Assembly: GCA_905250125.1 (NCBI GenBank)
Contig: CAJNOL010000473.1
Span: 1-64,000, forward strand
Origin: Rotaria sordida
Lineage: Eukaryota > Rotifera > Eurotatoria > Philodinida > Philodinidae
Direction: 5' to 3'
DNA length: 64,000 nt
The position numbers and the translations under genes were made by a program. Below, in pieces: positions 24,050 through 34,951 of the stretch. Under the pieces are notes generated by a model. That model ran no database searches, was not told where the DNA came from, and saw only the letters and a program-made list of their open reading frames with translations. Positions within the stretch are counted from its first letter, which is position 1. The number at the start of each line of letters is the position of its first letter.

Positions 24050-25120
24050 TCTTTTTCCGACTCACCTTATCCTATACATCGGGGCGCCCCTCCTGTTCAC
24101 CCTCATTCGAGCTCAGTGCACATTGTGAGTAACAAGTAAGAAAAATCGATTTTCAAACACTGTTGCTTGACCTACCAAAAGTCTTCCCTTCGGTCTTCTT
24201 GAGACTCACCGTACTCTAAATATAGGGCGGCACCGCCTATCAACCCTCATGCCGCTTGGGTACAAGGCTTCAGCAACAAGTTCGAAAAATCGATTTTACA
24301 GCACTGTTACTTGTCCTTCAAAAATTCTTCCTTTCAGTCTTTTCAGGCCCACCTAACCCTATATATATGGGTGTACAACGTGGTCGTGGTCATTTGAATT
24401 CAGAGTCAGGTATGAGTAACAAGTATCAACCATAGATTTTTTGGGAGTATTATTTGATCAAAAAAGAGTTTTTTTCAGCCTCACTCCCTGCTATATAAAG
24501 GGCTACAACATGTGCTCATGGTCATTTCAATTGGGATTCAGGTATGAGTAATAAGTATGAACAATAGATTTTTGAGAAGTATTATTTGATCAAAAAAGAG
24601 TCTTTTTTAGTCTCACCCCCACTATATAAAGGGCTGCAACACGTGCTCATGGTGATTTCAATTGAGAGTTACGTAAGAGTGACCAGTATGAAGAATGGAT
24701 TTTGAGAAGTAGTATTTGATCAAAAAAGAGTCTTTTTTAGCGTTTTTGAGTCCCACCGCTACTATATAAGGAGCTGCAGCACTGGCTAGTGGTCATTTGA
24801 ATATAGAGTTAGGTGCGAGTAACAAGTATGAACAATGCATTGTTGAATAGCATTATTTGGTCAGAAAAGAGTTTTTTTGTAGTCTGTTTGAGTCTGACAC
24901 CCTACTATATAAATGACTGCACCACATGCTGGTGGTCATTTCAGTTGAGAATAACGCCAGAGCAAAAAGTATGAACAATCAAATGTTTAGCGGATGATTT
25001 GATAAAAAAGAATGTTTTTTCGTCTTTTTGAGTTCCGCTCCTGTCTTTATACAAACGCGCACGCTGAGGTATGTGCTGTTGTGGTGTACAAAGAACCACG
25101 AACAAGAACGATGAGCAACC
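24050..25120 (+). repeat. Tandem array of about eight core-promoter-like units
   Basis: About eight degenerate units of 130-148 bp. A TATA-like element starts at about 24072, 24220, 24360, 24493, 24623, 24763, 24905 and 25047. The best units read CTATATAAAGGGCTGCAACA and carry GGTCATTTC about 29-30 nt after the TATA start, which is Inr-like spacing. Then come GAGTAACAAGTATGAAC and ATTTGATCAAAAAAGAGTC. The first and last units are the most diverged. Any transcript direction would be plus. No convincing ORF follows. Confidence 0.7.
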
Positions 25121-25675
25121 GATTCCGGTTATTGAAGTGTAGTCGTTTGGATAGCTTTTCTGATGAGGTTCCTATATGGTCTCTAAGGACGAATCCTGCT
25201 TAATTTTCGTATATATTTAAAGAACTGTTCTAGCATACGACCGATTTAAAAAGAAACCGCAATGCCTGAGCGTTTTATTTTTAACGCAAAGCGTTCCATT
25301 AGAGGATATCCCCAAACCCAAGCATTCACTAGAATACGATCCTGCCTTTGAATGAAAAAAGTCATTAATGGTCTTTTCACATCTGCTTTCATAGTTTCCC
25401 ATCTCGCAGAAAGTTCTTGGAAAAAGTCTCTGAAATCTAGAAAACGACCTATTTTCAAGATTTTGCGCGCTAGCAAATCTCAGAAGAAAAGTCTTCACAG
25501 CACTCAAACAGAATGTTTCGTACCTATTCGCAATCTTCAGAAGGACCCCAAAGAAGTGTCACAAGGTGCCAGATTGCTTCCCGTCGAGTCTTTTTTCAAC
25601 TGTTTCGCACTATTATAAGGAGTTCTTTTCCGGCCGAAAACCTCTCAAAAACTTTTCGAAACGTCTTTTCTCTGG
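25121..25675. other. Unique sequence between the promoter-like array and a minisatellite
   Basis: Moderate-GC sequence with several short overlapping ORFs on both strands (up to 96 codons at 25217-25507, minus). None resembles a family I know and none shows clear splice structure. It may be the body of a non-autonomous element bounded by the two TACGGC blocks. Confidence 0.35.
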
Positions 25676-25762
25676 GCCCTCAAAAGCCTCAATAAGTCTC
25701 AAAAGTCTCAAAAAGCCTCAAAGAATCTCAAAAAGTGTCAAAAAGTCTCAAACAGTCTCAGA
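25676..25762. repeat. Minisatellite (AGTCTCAAAA)n
   Basis: About eight 10-12-bp units of the type AAGTCTCAAAA/AAGCCTCAAAG directly before the right TACGGC block. Confidence 0.8.
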
Positions 25763-25765
25763 ATG

Positions 25766-25990
25766 GTGAATTTACGGCCGAATACGGTATTGTTACTGTC
25801 GTCAACGGCGTCGTATGCGGCCTTGCGCGTCGGCATCGGCGCTGTGTCCCGCTATGATTACGGCCGTATACGATCACCGTATTACGCGGTATACGATACG
25901 GCCGTAATACGCTGCATGGAAATACGGCGGATTTACGGCCGTTTACGCCAACGTAAACGGTCGTATACGGCTGTTTCTGGTCGCTGTAAT
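25766..25990. repeat. TACGGC/GTAAACG-rich block, right
   Basis: Dense TTTACGGCCG, TATACGGC, CGTAAACGG and GTATACGAT words, the same vocabulary as the block at 23302-23815. Confidence 0.65.
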
Positions 25991-26594
25991 GCTCGTTCTG
26001 GGAATGAACTATTTCTGCTCAATCCTGTTAACTTTGACTTCGGATACAGAAGTATTCACTGTTATGTTACTTTATTTCTTTGCTATTGAGAAATATCATA
26101 AAAAAATTCTTTAAATCATACAATACTTCCATCTTCATAAATCTTTCCTGTCTTCTTTAGATGAACCGGGTACAACAGATATTCTTAATCTAGCACTTTT
26201 TTTCTACAATCAACCTGCATCTCTCAACATTACTTCGTAAAAACCGTAATAAATAAGCACACTTTCATTCCAACATCATTTTATTCCTAGAGAGGGAAAA
26301 TCAAAACTTTTAAAAATATTCTACAATTTAATTGAACAAAAAGTATCTGTTCTCGATACACATGAACCGATTTAGAAACATTTCACACCCCAATGTTTCT
26401 CTCTTCAATTAATCTGCTGTATTCCGCATTAACTTGTGAAGTCTACGCTAAAAGCATTCTGCTAATACCCATTCCATTAACTTTCTATATAGAAAAATTC
26501 CGGAAAATTTTTTCACAGAAAATATGATTCTTTCTCGAAAAGTATATATTTTGTTAGGCTTCTCCTGACAAAATACTTTATCTGATTCCAACGT
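25991..26594. other. Intergenic
   Basis: AT-rich, C-skewed sequence. Nothing recognised. Confidence 0.4.
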
Positions 26595-27530
26595 ATGTCA
26601 ATCTTCCATCTTTTTCTTCTGTTCCTTTCTGTCTCATACACCGTACGATCACTAAGTATCCCCTTTTCTTCATCACACTCCTATGTTTGCAACAATCCCA
26701 AAATAAATTTTCATGACATGTTCCAATCTTCTTTCAAAAATCATTTTCATTTCCTTCATTCTATAAACCATATACAATATAAACTGCTATCTTCATCTGT
26801 TTTCATATTCCATCGAACTCTTTTTTTCTACATTGTACTTCGTCAAACTTGCCATGGATAAATATTTTTTATTTTACCTAACCGTTCATTTGCGTAACCG
26901 AAACAAAGTACTTCTCAATTTGTAACTCATGCTCATTCCAAATTTTCCATTTCCTTTTTAGTTTGATACTGTACGATGGGAAATATTATTCCTGTATGGC
27001 TCATCATTTAATCGAACTCCTAGTCATAACAAGGCTTCGTTTACTGTATGACGAATAAGTATATTTTTTATTTTAGGTCTTCTACGTTCTGAAGCAGCTT
27101 AAGAGAATCGTTTGTTTTGTTTTTCTTTAGATTGGTCGTGTCTCCATTGATCATCTCATCTTCAAATGGTTTATCATTCTGTCGGATTGCTCCTCTCACT
27201 AGTGTCTCGTTCATCATACGATGAATTTTCATTTCACTGCTCTTCCATTCTGAGGCAGCTCGAGAAGATCGTTTGTTTTTTTTCAACACTCATTCACGAA
27301 CTAATTGTTTTCTCTTTAGATTGACTCTGTTCAAATCGATGGCTTCATCGTCAAGTGGTTTATCGTTCCATCGAATTGGTCCTCTCAATATCGTTTGTTT
27401 CTTCGTACGACGAATAAATATTTATTTTATTTTATTTCTGTTTCATTCTCAAGCAGCTGAAGAAAATTGTCAGTCTTTTTCCAATTCTCATTCATTAACT
27501 AACTTATTGTTTAGATTATCACTGTAGAAT
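26595..27530. repeat. Degenerate satellite, unit about 160-200 bp
   Basis: Recurring landmarks are a TTCTGAGGCAGCTCGAGAAGATCG-like segment at about 27091, 27252 and 27450, TCTTTAGATTG about 30-50 bp later, then CATCGAATTG/GTCCTCTC and TCGTACGACGAATAAATATTTATTTTATTTTA. Weaker units extend back towards 26600. Short ORFs here are by-products. Confidence 0.6.
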
Positions 27531-28571
27531 CGGAAGAATCACCTCGGTGTTTTCATGTTGAATGTTTTCTTGGCAGTATTAATTCATGAATAGAGGATAG
27601 ATCAATTCAAAGGCTTCTACTAGAAATAAGGATAATTGGCAGGTTGAAAGGTTAGGAGAAAGAATATCCGACCATTATCCTATTATTTTTTTTCGCCATT
27701 TATAGTCGGACAAAATGGAATGTTTCATAAAACGAATTGGCGAATGTTTACATTCTCTTTAAAAGTAGTTTATCCATACTGGAATGCTTTCGTTTGTAAT
27801 GTAGATTACAAATATTTTTTGATATTTTTTCGCAACTTCTAGCTGCATTATGTGATAGATGTAGTGAGTACGTAAATATGAAAAATGTTTGTTCACCGTG
27901 GTCACCTCACCTTGTAGAATTGGTTAGATTAGTGGATAAATTAGAACGAAAATTTAAAGGGACACGATTTCTTGGTGTGAATGTGGGTGAAACTTTTTTC
28001 TCAATACATACTCACACACACACACACACACCCTATTTAAATTTAAACATAAAGCTATTAATTTTATTTAAACAGGTTTGCTGCTTGTGATTAATTTTTT
28101 TGAATTAATAATTATCCAAACGTATAACACAGCTGCTTTCACTTTATTTTGATGAATAAATAAGAATAACTAATTTTGTTAAATATGAATAATATCAAAA
28201 CATTCATAATTTTGACTGGACAAAGGTAGCAGAGTGAAATAACAACATGATGCATATATTATTCATATGTAGGACCTATTTGCTTAATGAAGCGAACGAA
28301 ATGAAAACGTTTGAATATTATTTCATATAGGAATCAAATAGAAATAAGAAACAAAATCATTTAGCGTAGGCATATGCACATGCGTTCTAATCAACAGAAA
28401 TGAAATGAAAAGAAAAGACAATCACGAGACGTGTCTTTTTTTTTATGCGTCACCATTGTGACTAAGTATTTATTGTGTTGTTATGATTGAGAAATTTTAT
28501 CTCACGTTTACTCATCATTTTCTATCTCATACATAAAGTTTTCATATAATGACGAGAACAAAAAAATTGCA
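27531..28571. other. Intergenic, upstream of the Gly/Tyr-rich gene
   Basis: A 70-codon ORF at 27878-28090 runs into a CA repeat and resembles no known protein. Hairpin 5 lies within. The rest is AT-rich with no recognisable feature. Confidence 0.4.
27974..28032. repeat. TGTGGG/CCCACA hairpin 5 with CA microsatellite
   Basis: G arm GGTGTGAATGTGGGTG, spacer AAACTTTTTTCTCAATACAT, then ACTCACACACAC...ACCC. The C arm has drifted to a pure CA run. Confidence 0.65.
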
Positions 28572-28580
28572 TATAAATAG
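28572..28580 (+). promoter_or_regulatory. Candidate TATA box of the Gly/Tyr-rich gene
   Basis: TATAAATAG, 89 bp upstream of the ATG at 28661. A short 5' untranslated leader would fit. Confidence 0.45.
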
Positions 28581-28660
28581 ATGTCATGAAATTAGTTTTT
28601 ATTCATTGATCAAAAGAGAGATATTCGTCTATAGTTAATTCATCTATTAATACATTAAAT

Positions 28661-29631
28661 ATGTATAGTTACAACACTCATATGGCTAGAGAATTAAAAT
28701 CTGATTCGTGGATTGAAAGACATGTTCCGGGCGGATTAAATGGTAAGGATATTTAAATGCTATCACTAATATTATTAGAATAAGACTTATTTTTCACTTA
28801 CATTCTATATAGATAAGTATGTATATTGACAAGTAAAACTATTTAACAAGGTTTGAATTGTTTTTGACAGTCACATTCACAAAAAATTGAATAGAGAAAA
28901 ATCTACGCAAGAAGAATATGTGAATATAACATGATTATCAAATTTTATAAGACACGATTTTGAGAAAGCTAAGCCAATAGTCTTTTCTTGAAATCTAGAA
29001 CGTACAAATAGAATTTTGTGCAAACTATATGAAATGATCGAGCAAATAACTTTGTAAAAAAATGAGATGTCTACGACTCATTTTTTCGTTGACATTCATC
29101 AATCTTACAGAAGTTCATCAAGACATTTTCCTATTATTTCCAGTTTTTTGTCTTTATAGACAATTGTTTGATTTATGCTTTCATACAGTCTGAATTAAAT
29201 GAGAACATGTACGTTTTACGTGTCAAAATAATGGCAATTTATCTTTCTAGGAACTCTACATTGGAGAATCAATTAATGAATATATTTTCTTATAGTTTTT
29301 TCGTATATGGTTTTTTTTCTGTTCGAATCATTTTTTGTCGCTGAGACGCCGAAGTCCATTGAGACTTTGTTAGACAATTGTGGTAGTCTGTACACGTATG
29401 AACAGTTTTTATTACTTCGTTTATAATTTTGAAAATCTCAAATATGTAAAAACTGACTGTTCCTTAATTAATGATTTTAATTTAGGTTTTATAGGTGAAT
29501 TTCTTGACAATGCAATAGGTGGAAATCCAAATCCAACATATGGTCAAATCGTTGGAGGTTTTCCCGGAGTTGGTGGACACAGAGGTTATCCGCACTATGG
29601 TCATTCGTATGGTTATGGAGGTTATTATTAA
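28661..29631 (+). CDS. Small Gly/Tyr-rich protein, 72 aa, two exons
   Basis: Exons are 28661-28742 and 29495-29631, joined AATG|GTAAGG...TTTATAG|GTGAA in frame. Residues 1-27 are polar (MYSYNTHMARELKSDSWIER...). Residues 34-72 are rich in Gly, Tyr, Pro and His with the ending GHSYGYGGYY. There is no signal peptide or membrane segment, and I do not recognise the family. A TATA box lies upstream and an AATAAA signal at 29750, so the transcript unit looks complete. Gly/Tyr-rich tails occur in structural, RNA-binding and stress proteins, and nothing here decides between these. An acceptor ten bases earlier (29485) would hit a stop, which supports the chosen one. Confidence 0.68.
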
Positions 29632-31029
29632 ATAGTGAAATCAACTCTAACTTTTTGAAACATCAATGTATACTAACAACTAATCGGAGAATTTTTGATA
29701 TTAAACCAAATCTCTTGTCTCATTATTCTTTACTTATTTAATCAAATGAAATAAAATATAATGATCAACAAATGTTGTTCTAATGATGTCTCGCAAGGTG
29801 TAGGCGGGTGTAGGTCTTCTCTTCGCCCACACCCTCATGTACTTCTAGATGGGAAAAGAATCGTAAAATATTTCAGCGTACTATGTATGGAAATGATGAG
29901 AGGTCATTTTATGATAATGGTATATTTCGAGAGTTATATTTCGATGATAATATTGATTAGCATTGCATGAAAACAGAAATGATAGCAATAAAAATGAATA
30001 GCGTAAGTCTTCTTAAATCATAAAAAATGTGAACAAGAATAGAATAAGAGAACGACGAAAATAAAGTGGACAGAGAGATATGACGAAAAAGCATAAAATC
30101 TCTCGTAAAATAATAAAACTGAATGTTCTATGCAGCTTTCTTTTTTCATATGAAAATTTCTCCAAAAATATTGAGGTTCAAAAGTGCCAAAATATTCTTC
30201 ATGCATACTTTCTAAAAAATGATCTTTGGGCCATCTCCAAATTGATAATTTAGACTAAAACTGAAATCTGAAGACGATACACTAATCTCTATATAAGTTT
30301 GCAATCTGCAATACCTTTCCTATGGGATTTTGCATGCCTCACACGCGTGCGACAAAATCCTTCAGAAAACAGAATAAATAAAATGAAAAATAATCTCATG
30401 ATTTTTATACATTTTATACCATACTAAGGCAAATGATATGAAAATGTTAATTGTAATCAATGCAATTTTTTGCAAGTTTTTTATGTTCCTGAGAAACGCT
30501 TTATCAGACACATTGGATCAGAAGGAAAATTTGTTCGATTCTATTCTAGTTAACCAAAGTTCTTTGATTACATAGTTGTATTGCATTTCGAATATGTTCA
30601 AAATACCAAAGAATACTGTTTCGTACCGAACTATTTAACTAAAAGTACTATCAAAGGGAATCTTCGAGAAAAAAAGACTAAAGTTTGATTTAATCTGCTT
30701 TTTTTTGGTTTATAACTATTTTCTTTCATACGATTCTATCCTCTTTACTACTCGAGTTCTTACCAACTTATGCGACATTATGATACAATTTTCTAATTTT
30801 AATATTCTTCTATTCGCTAACTACTTAATACAAGTAAACAAATAATTTATTGCACTGTTTATATATGAAATGAAATTCCACATTTTCTGGCTACTGTTAC
30901 TCAAAGCCTCGATCTCACATGAAAATACACACTGCAGTCGCAAAAGTGGAAATTTTTTAAATGATTGGTTTCGAGCAAACATGGCGATGATAGAATTCAC
31001 ACTTGAATCATTAAATTTATTCATGATAA
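29632..31029. other. Intergenic, contains polyA signal and hairpin 6
   Basis: AATAAA at 29750 ends the Gly/Tyr-rich gene. Hairpin 6 follows at 29795. The remainder is AT-rich with nothing I can assign. Confidence 0.5.
29795..29836. repeat. TGTGGG/CCCACA hairpin 6
   Basis: Compact: AAGGTGTAGGCGGGTGTAG, spacer GTCTTCTCTTCG, then CCCACACCCTC. It lies 164 bp past the stop codon of the preceding gene. Confidence 0.8.
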
Positions 31030-32110
31030 TATATATAACGCTTTGAGAGCTTTATTGTAATAAGCTAACGTGTTGGTAAACATTTTCATTGCTTCATCTT
31101 CATCTTCAACTTCATTATTATATAAATCGAGATAAGCAACAAATGTTGTACTTGCCGAAAGTATTTCAGCAAAACATTGTACACTCTGACCTTGTATGCC
31201 ACTGTTCGTGTCAAAAAACGAACAGCTTTATTAGAACTGCTATCAAAGAAAAGTGACAATCTCCTCAATATTATGTTACCTGAGACGTTATGAGATAAGT
31301 GTGAAGCATCTTCTGAACCAACCTGGTTGTCATCTAACCAGAGCTTTTAGTATCGCTTGTTTAAAATAGCTTGGCTGACTACCACGTTTACATTTCGAAC
31401 AGTCAGTTCCTATATTTTTAAACTAATAAGCGTCTGTGGTTGAAACAAGGCAATGTGTGCTTCGATTTTAGAATTTTTATAGATATCAATCACTGATGTT
31501 GCTACTTTTTTCACTGGATTTTTATTGGCTTGCCTATTGAATGGATTGATGCAGTGATTATAACTAGATTGAGTACAAGTTGAATGAGAAAATATGGTAG
31601 ATTGATTTTTGTCAACTAAATCAAATGAAGATCATTTTCATTATCAAAATACCCTATTCCATGGAAATATGTACCAATAAGAAGAAGAAGTTCATTTTAT
31701 TTCTTAAAGAATAATTTTTCTGTCAAGTATCTCTTCCATAGTAAATATCTATTGTAAATATCGTTCTTGATCCTGTTTTAGCGATTGAAGAATTTTGATC
31801 GATGGTCTAGATGATGAAAAACTGTACCAAGCATACTTTTTTTTGCTTTGATATAATCGTTGATTGAATTAAGTTTAACTCCTTGATAAATACTCAAATA
31901 AATAGGTAGACGATGAATGAGAGCAGTGAGAGAAAGTCATAAATAGAGAAGACATGATTTGAGCTTCTTTCAATCAAGATCACGGAGCGTAGCATTAAGA
32001 ACAAAATAGAAACATGCAGCATAAGATTTCACTTGGATTGAATTGAGATAAATCAATGGTAACTCCTCGAATGAAAGATCATGGCAATAACTACAATCCA
32101 AAAAGCGTTA
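31030..32110 (-). pseudogene. Decayed mono-ADP-ribosyltransferase with LRR tail
   Basis: Read on the minus strand, about 32100-31620 keeps the order of the eukaryotic arginine-specific ADP-ribosyltransferase fold: LNATLRDLD, a degraded LYL-LTAL segment, IYQGVKL (the RGV-type motif), then LLLLIGTYF, where family members have an ExE site followed by hPGTYF. The first Glu of the ExE is replaced by an in-frame TAA. About 31610-31030 continues with a linker and RNI-type leucine-rich repeats (KLWLDDNQVGSEDASHLS; SVQCFAEILSASTTFVAYLD). Several stops and at least one frameshift break the frame, so no functional enzyme is expected. ART plus LRR architecture is, to my recollection, common in bdelloids. 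The LRR part is related to that of the RING-LRR gene. Confidence 0.65.
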
Positions 32111-33137
32111 TAATTCGGAATTACTTCAATTGGAAGAAAGTGAAAAAATGCATCTTATTATGCAGCATGTTTTTAGGGACAGTTTGATCATAGGCGAACA
32201 AATCTTCCGTAAAACTTGCTATCCTATTAACGATTTGCCAATTTTTTGAAAAAAAAGGTTTTGAACAGAGAAAACAATAGAAACGTTCAATTATGCATCT
32301 ACCGTCGCAGTATTTCAGTTTATTCGAGATGCAATCTCAAAAGTGAATATAATTATATGAGCTTTATTTTTGAGAAACGTTTAATTACAAATCTTGTTTC
32401 ATATGCGCGGACTCATCAGAAAACGTTCGCTTGTTATCATTTATCTGTATCTATTGTTTTACTAATAGTCAAAATATGGCAGAAAGTACGTACAAATAAG
32501 GGCATTTGTATGTGTTACAATAATGCATTTTAGCCAAAGGAAACTGAAGAAAGATGCATTTCGCAATATAATTAAATACAAAACTTGTGAAGGCAGCTAT
32601 GATTTAACATTGAATTTAACAAGAAAAAAAGAGCATGGCACAACCATCGGCAAAGTAACACTTTTTTTTGTTGTTTTGTTTGCTCGTCGGTGTTATTTAC
32701 ATCTGAAAGGCAATTGCATGCATATGTAGAAAGATTAATTGACAAGAGTTGCTTTTGCATTTCTACTTGAGTGTTATATGGTATTTGAGTGTGGGTGTAG
32801 ATGGGTAGGTCTACGTTTTGGTGCTTGTCTTCTCTTCACAACAGAACCTACACAGACACGCACTTCGCATCCATACTCTGTCGACATTTTACTACTTTCC
32901 CCTTGAAGTTCGAGAATGTTGTATAAGTTTATCTATATTAACTTTTCTATTCACATTTTTTATCTTTTCATTTGATGCAAATAAATCCTACACTTATGAA
33001 GTAGAAAGACAGTAAAAGTAACCTTTATCAGAAGAAAGATGAAAAAGAAGGAAGCTTGTCAATATAATTCTCTTTGTGAAAGAAAACATACACACACAAA
33101 TAGAATTAAAAACATTACAATACAAACGTAGAGTAAA
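32111..33137. other. Intergenic
   Basis: Contains short unassigned ORFs (32246-32533, 32523-32729, plus) without family resemblance, hairpin 7, and the upstream region of the racemase gene. Confidence 0.4.
32787..32863. repeat. TGTGGG/CCCACA hairpin 7 (degenerate)
   Basis: GAGTGTGGGTGTAGATGGGTAGG, spacer including GTCTTCTCTTCAC, then AACCTACACAGACACGCAC. Confidence 0.65.
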
Positions 33138-33875
33138 ATGTTTGCTTCGCCAGCTTCACCTTCAAATACACAAACAAAAATTTTATTGATAAATCCAAAT
33201 AGTTCATCCTCTATGACATCCACTGCAATGAAAGCTCTCATCGGCTTAGAAAATTTTTCTTCCAATCAAGTGGATCAATTCACTGCTTCCTCAGTTGCAC
33301 CCTCTGAAATTACATCGTTTACAACTGAAGTTATATCCGCTGCTGCATGTATTCACAATCTCATTCCTCTTCTTGAACAATATGATGGTTTCCTTGTTGC
33401 ATGTTTTTCTGAACATCCTCTCGTTGAAATGTTGCGCGAACATACCGATAAACCGGTAGTGGGTATAATGGAAGCTAGTCTTGTGCATGCAACTTTCTTA
33501 GGACATCGATTTGGAATTTTGACAACGAATAAAGAATGGGAACCATTGCTTGCTAAAAGCATTCATCATTTGGCACTTGATCATCGATGTGGAGGAATTA
33601 AAGCAACAAATATATCTCCTGCTAGTTTGGAATGCGTTGGACAAGATATTGTGAATGCCGCTATGAGTGAAGCTATCAGAGAACTTGTTGAGAAGAATGG
33701 TTGTGATGTTATGATCTTGGGCTGTGCAGGAATGAGTGGCTTGGAGAGCATCGTGGAACAGATTGTCATGAACATAGGGTCGAAGGTAGCAGTAGTTGAC
33801 GCCGTAGTTGCTGGATATGAAATTTTGTTAGGATTGGTGGCTGTGCAAAAGCGAGGACGGCGGCAGATTTTGTGA
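33138..33875 (+). CDS. Asp/Glu/hydantoin racemase family protein, 245 aa, intronless
   Basis: Cofactor-independent racemase fold of the Asp/Glu/hydantoin racemase superfamily (includes fungal Dcg1 and bacterial hydantoin racemases). Landmarks are ILLINPNSSSSMT at the start, YDGFLVACFSEHP with candidate catalytic Cys89, VVGIMEAS, FGILTT, and CDVMILGCAGMSGL with Cys196. VVDAVVAG lies near the C-terminus. The two cysteines sit where the family has its catalytic pair, so an active enzyme is plausible. The substrate (hydantoin, allantoin-related or amino acid) cannot be told. Length is normal. The single exon is unusual here, where most intact genes have introns, which suggests transfer from a fungus or bacterium. 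An AATAAA signal lies at 34038. Confidence 0.9.
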   Translation: MFASPASPSNTQTKILLINPNSSSSMTSTAMKALIGLENFSSNQVDQFTASSVAPSEITSFTTEVISAAACIHNLIPLLEQYDGFLVACFSEHPLVEMLREHTDKPVVGIMEASLVHATFLGHRFGILTTNKEWEPLLAKSIHHLALDHRCGGIKATNISPASLECVGQDIVNAAMSEAIRELVEKNGCDVMILGCAGMSGLESIVEQIVMNIGSKVAVVDAVVAGYEILLGLVAVQKRGRRQIL

Positions 33876-34305
33876 AGAAGTAAGCAATCAGAGAAACTAT
33901 TAGTATATGTTAGTACATTCCATTTTAACCTGATCAAAACCAGCTTTAGTGTTGAATCAATTAAAAAATTCTCCAAGATCATGATAATTAGTGTTTTCTG
34001 TTTTATGTAAAATCATATTATCTTCTTTTATTCAAAAAATAAATATATCAAAATATATCGTAATATTTCAAACAAAAGAACAAGCAGAGTGACACCACAG
34101 AAAGAAGGATGTGGGTGTGAATATAGTGATTGGGGTCTTTGCGTGTATGAATGATAGTCTCAGCTTTGTTCACACTCACTCACACCTTCTGGTTTTTGGT
34201 TTATTGATGAAAAACTCAATAATTTATTAGTAATGATTTAATGTAGGATTGTCTAAGCGAAAATTATGTTAGAATGTTCCAAAACCAACTGAAAATTAGT
34301 GAAAA
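33876..34305. other. Intergenic, 3' flank of the racemase gene
   Basis: PolyA signal at 34038 and hairpin 8 at 34108, then AT-rich sequence up to the P450 remnant. Confidence 0.5.
34108..34187. repeat. TGTGGG/CCCACA hairpin 8
   Basis: GGATGTGGGTGTGAA, spacer including GGGGTCTTTGCG and GTCTCAGCTTTG, then TTCACACTCACTCACACC. It begins 233 bp past the racemase stop. Confidence 0.75.
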
Positions 34306-34622
34306 TATTTTGATTAAGGAAAATCAATTGTAACACCGACATGTTTCGGTATATTGGTGACTTTGAGGAACACGATCGTTAGCAGTTAACGTACGGAAAG
34401 TTGTATAAACAACTAAACAAAATCGAAGCGTTTCGTCAATAGCACAGTCCAAATAAACTAAAGAATGAAGCTGATTCAATGTTAAACCCTGGTTATTACC
34501 AGCACGTATCAGTTCTTCTTTGATCTTGTATTGTACATCGGGATATTTACTCATCATATGAATGATCCAGGCTCGCGCAGTAGAGGTCGTTTCAAAACCA
34601 GCAACCATGAAGGTGAGGATCT
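34306..34622 (-). pseudogene. Cytochrome P450 fragment
   Basis: About 95 codons of a P450. The I-helix motif is TFMVAGFETTSTARAW. This is followed by the J/K region with the ExxR motif (AIDETLR), and then TANDRVP. The frame then slips. The continuation NIPKHVGVTIDF is in another frame and ends at a TAA. The haem-binding FxxGxRxCxG segment and the N-terminal half are absent. Upstream of this piece lies a 100-N assembly gap (34852-34951), so missing N-terminal exons could be lost to the gap, but the C-terminal truncation is real in this sequence. Confidence 0.8.
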
Positions 34623-34851
34623 CTTATAAAACTTCTACTTGTGAGAGGCCTATTCTAAAAGCAACAAATATATTCAAATGAAACTTCTGTAGTTCATCAT
34701 TCATTCTTGCAGAACTGAGACAGTGGAAATTGTTAACGCATTCAGCGTGGCGATCGAAGATTTTTATCCAACATATGATCACATGAATGTACTGCTTAAT
34801 TTATGGATTCTGACAAGATTCAATGATAGTTCCATCAAAACAGACAAAAAA

Positions 34852-34951
34852 NNNNNNNNNNNNNNNNNNNNNNNNNNNNNNNNNNNNNNNNNNNNNNNNN
34901 NNNNNNNNNNNNNNNNNNNNNNNNNNNNNNNNNNNNNNNNNNNNNNNNNNN
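34852..34951. other. Assembly gap (100 N)
   Basis: One hundred undetermined bases. The round length suggests a scaffolding gap of unknown true size. Confidence 0.99.

Noticed and set aside
24050..25120. CRISPR-like array
   Set aside because: Units are long, diverged and lack the short repeat/unique spacer pattern, and the genome is eukaryotic.
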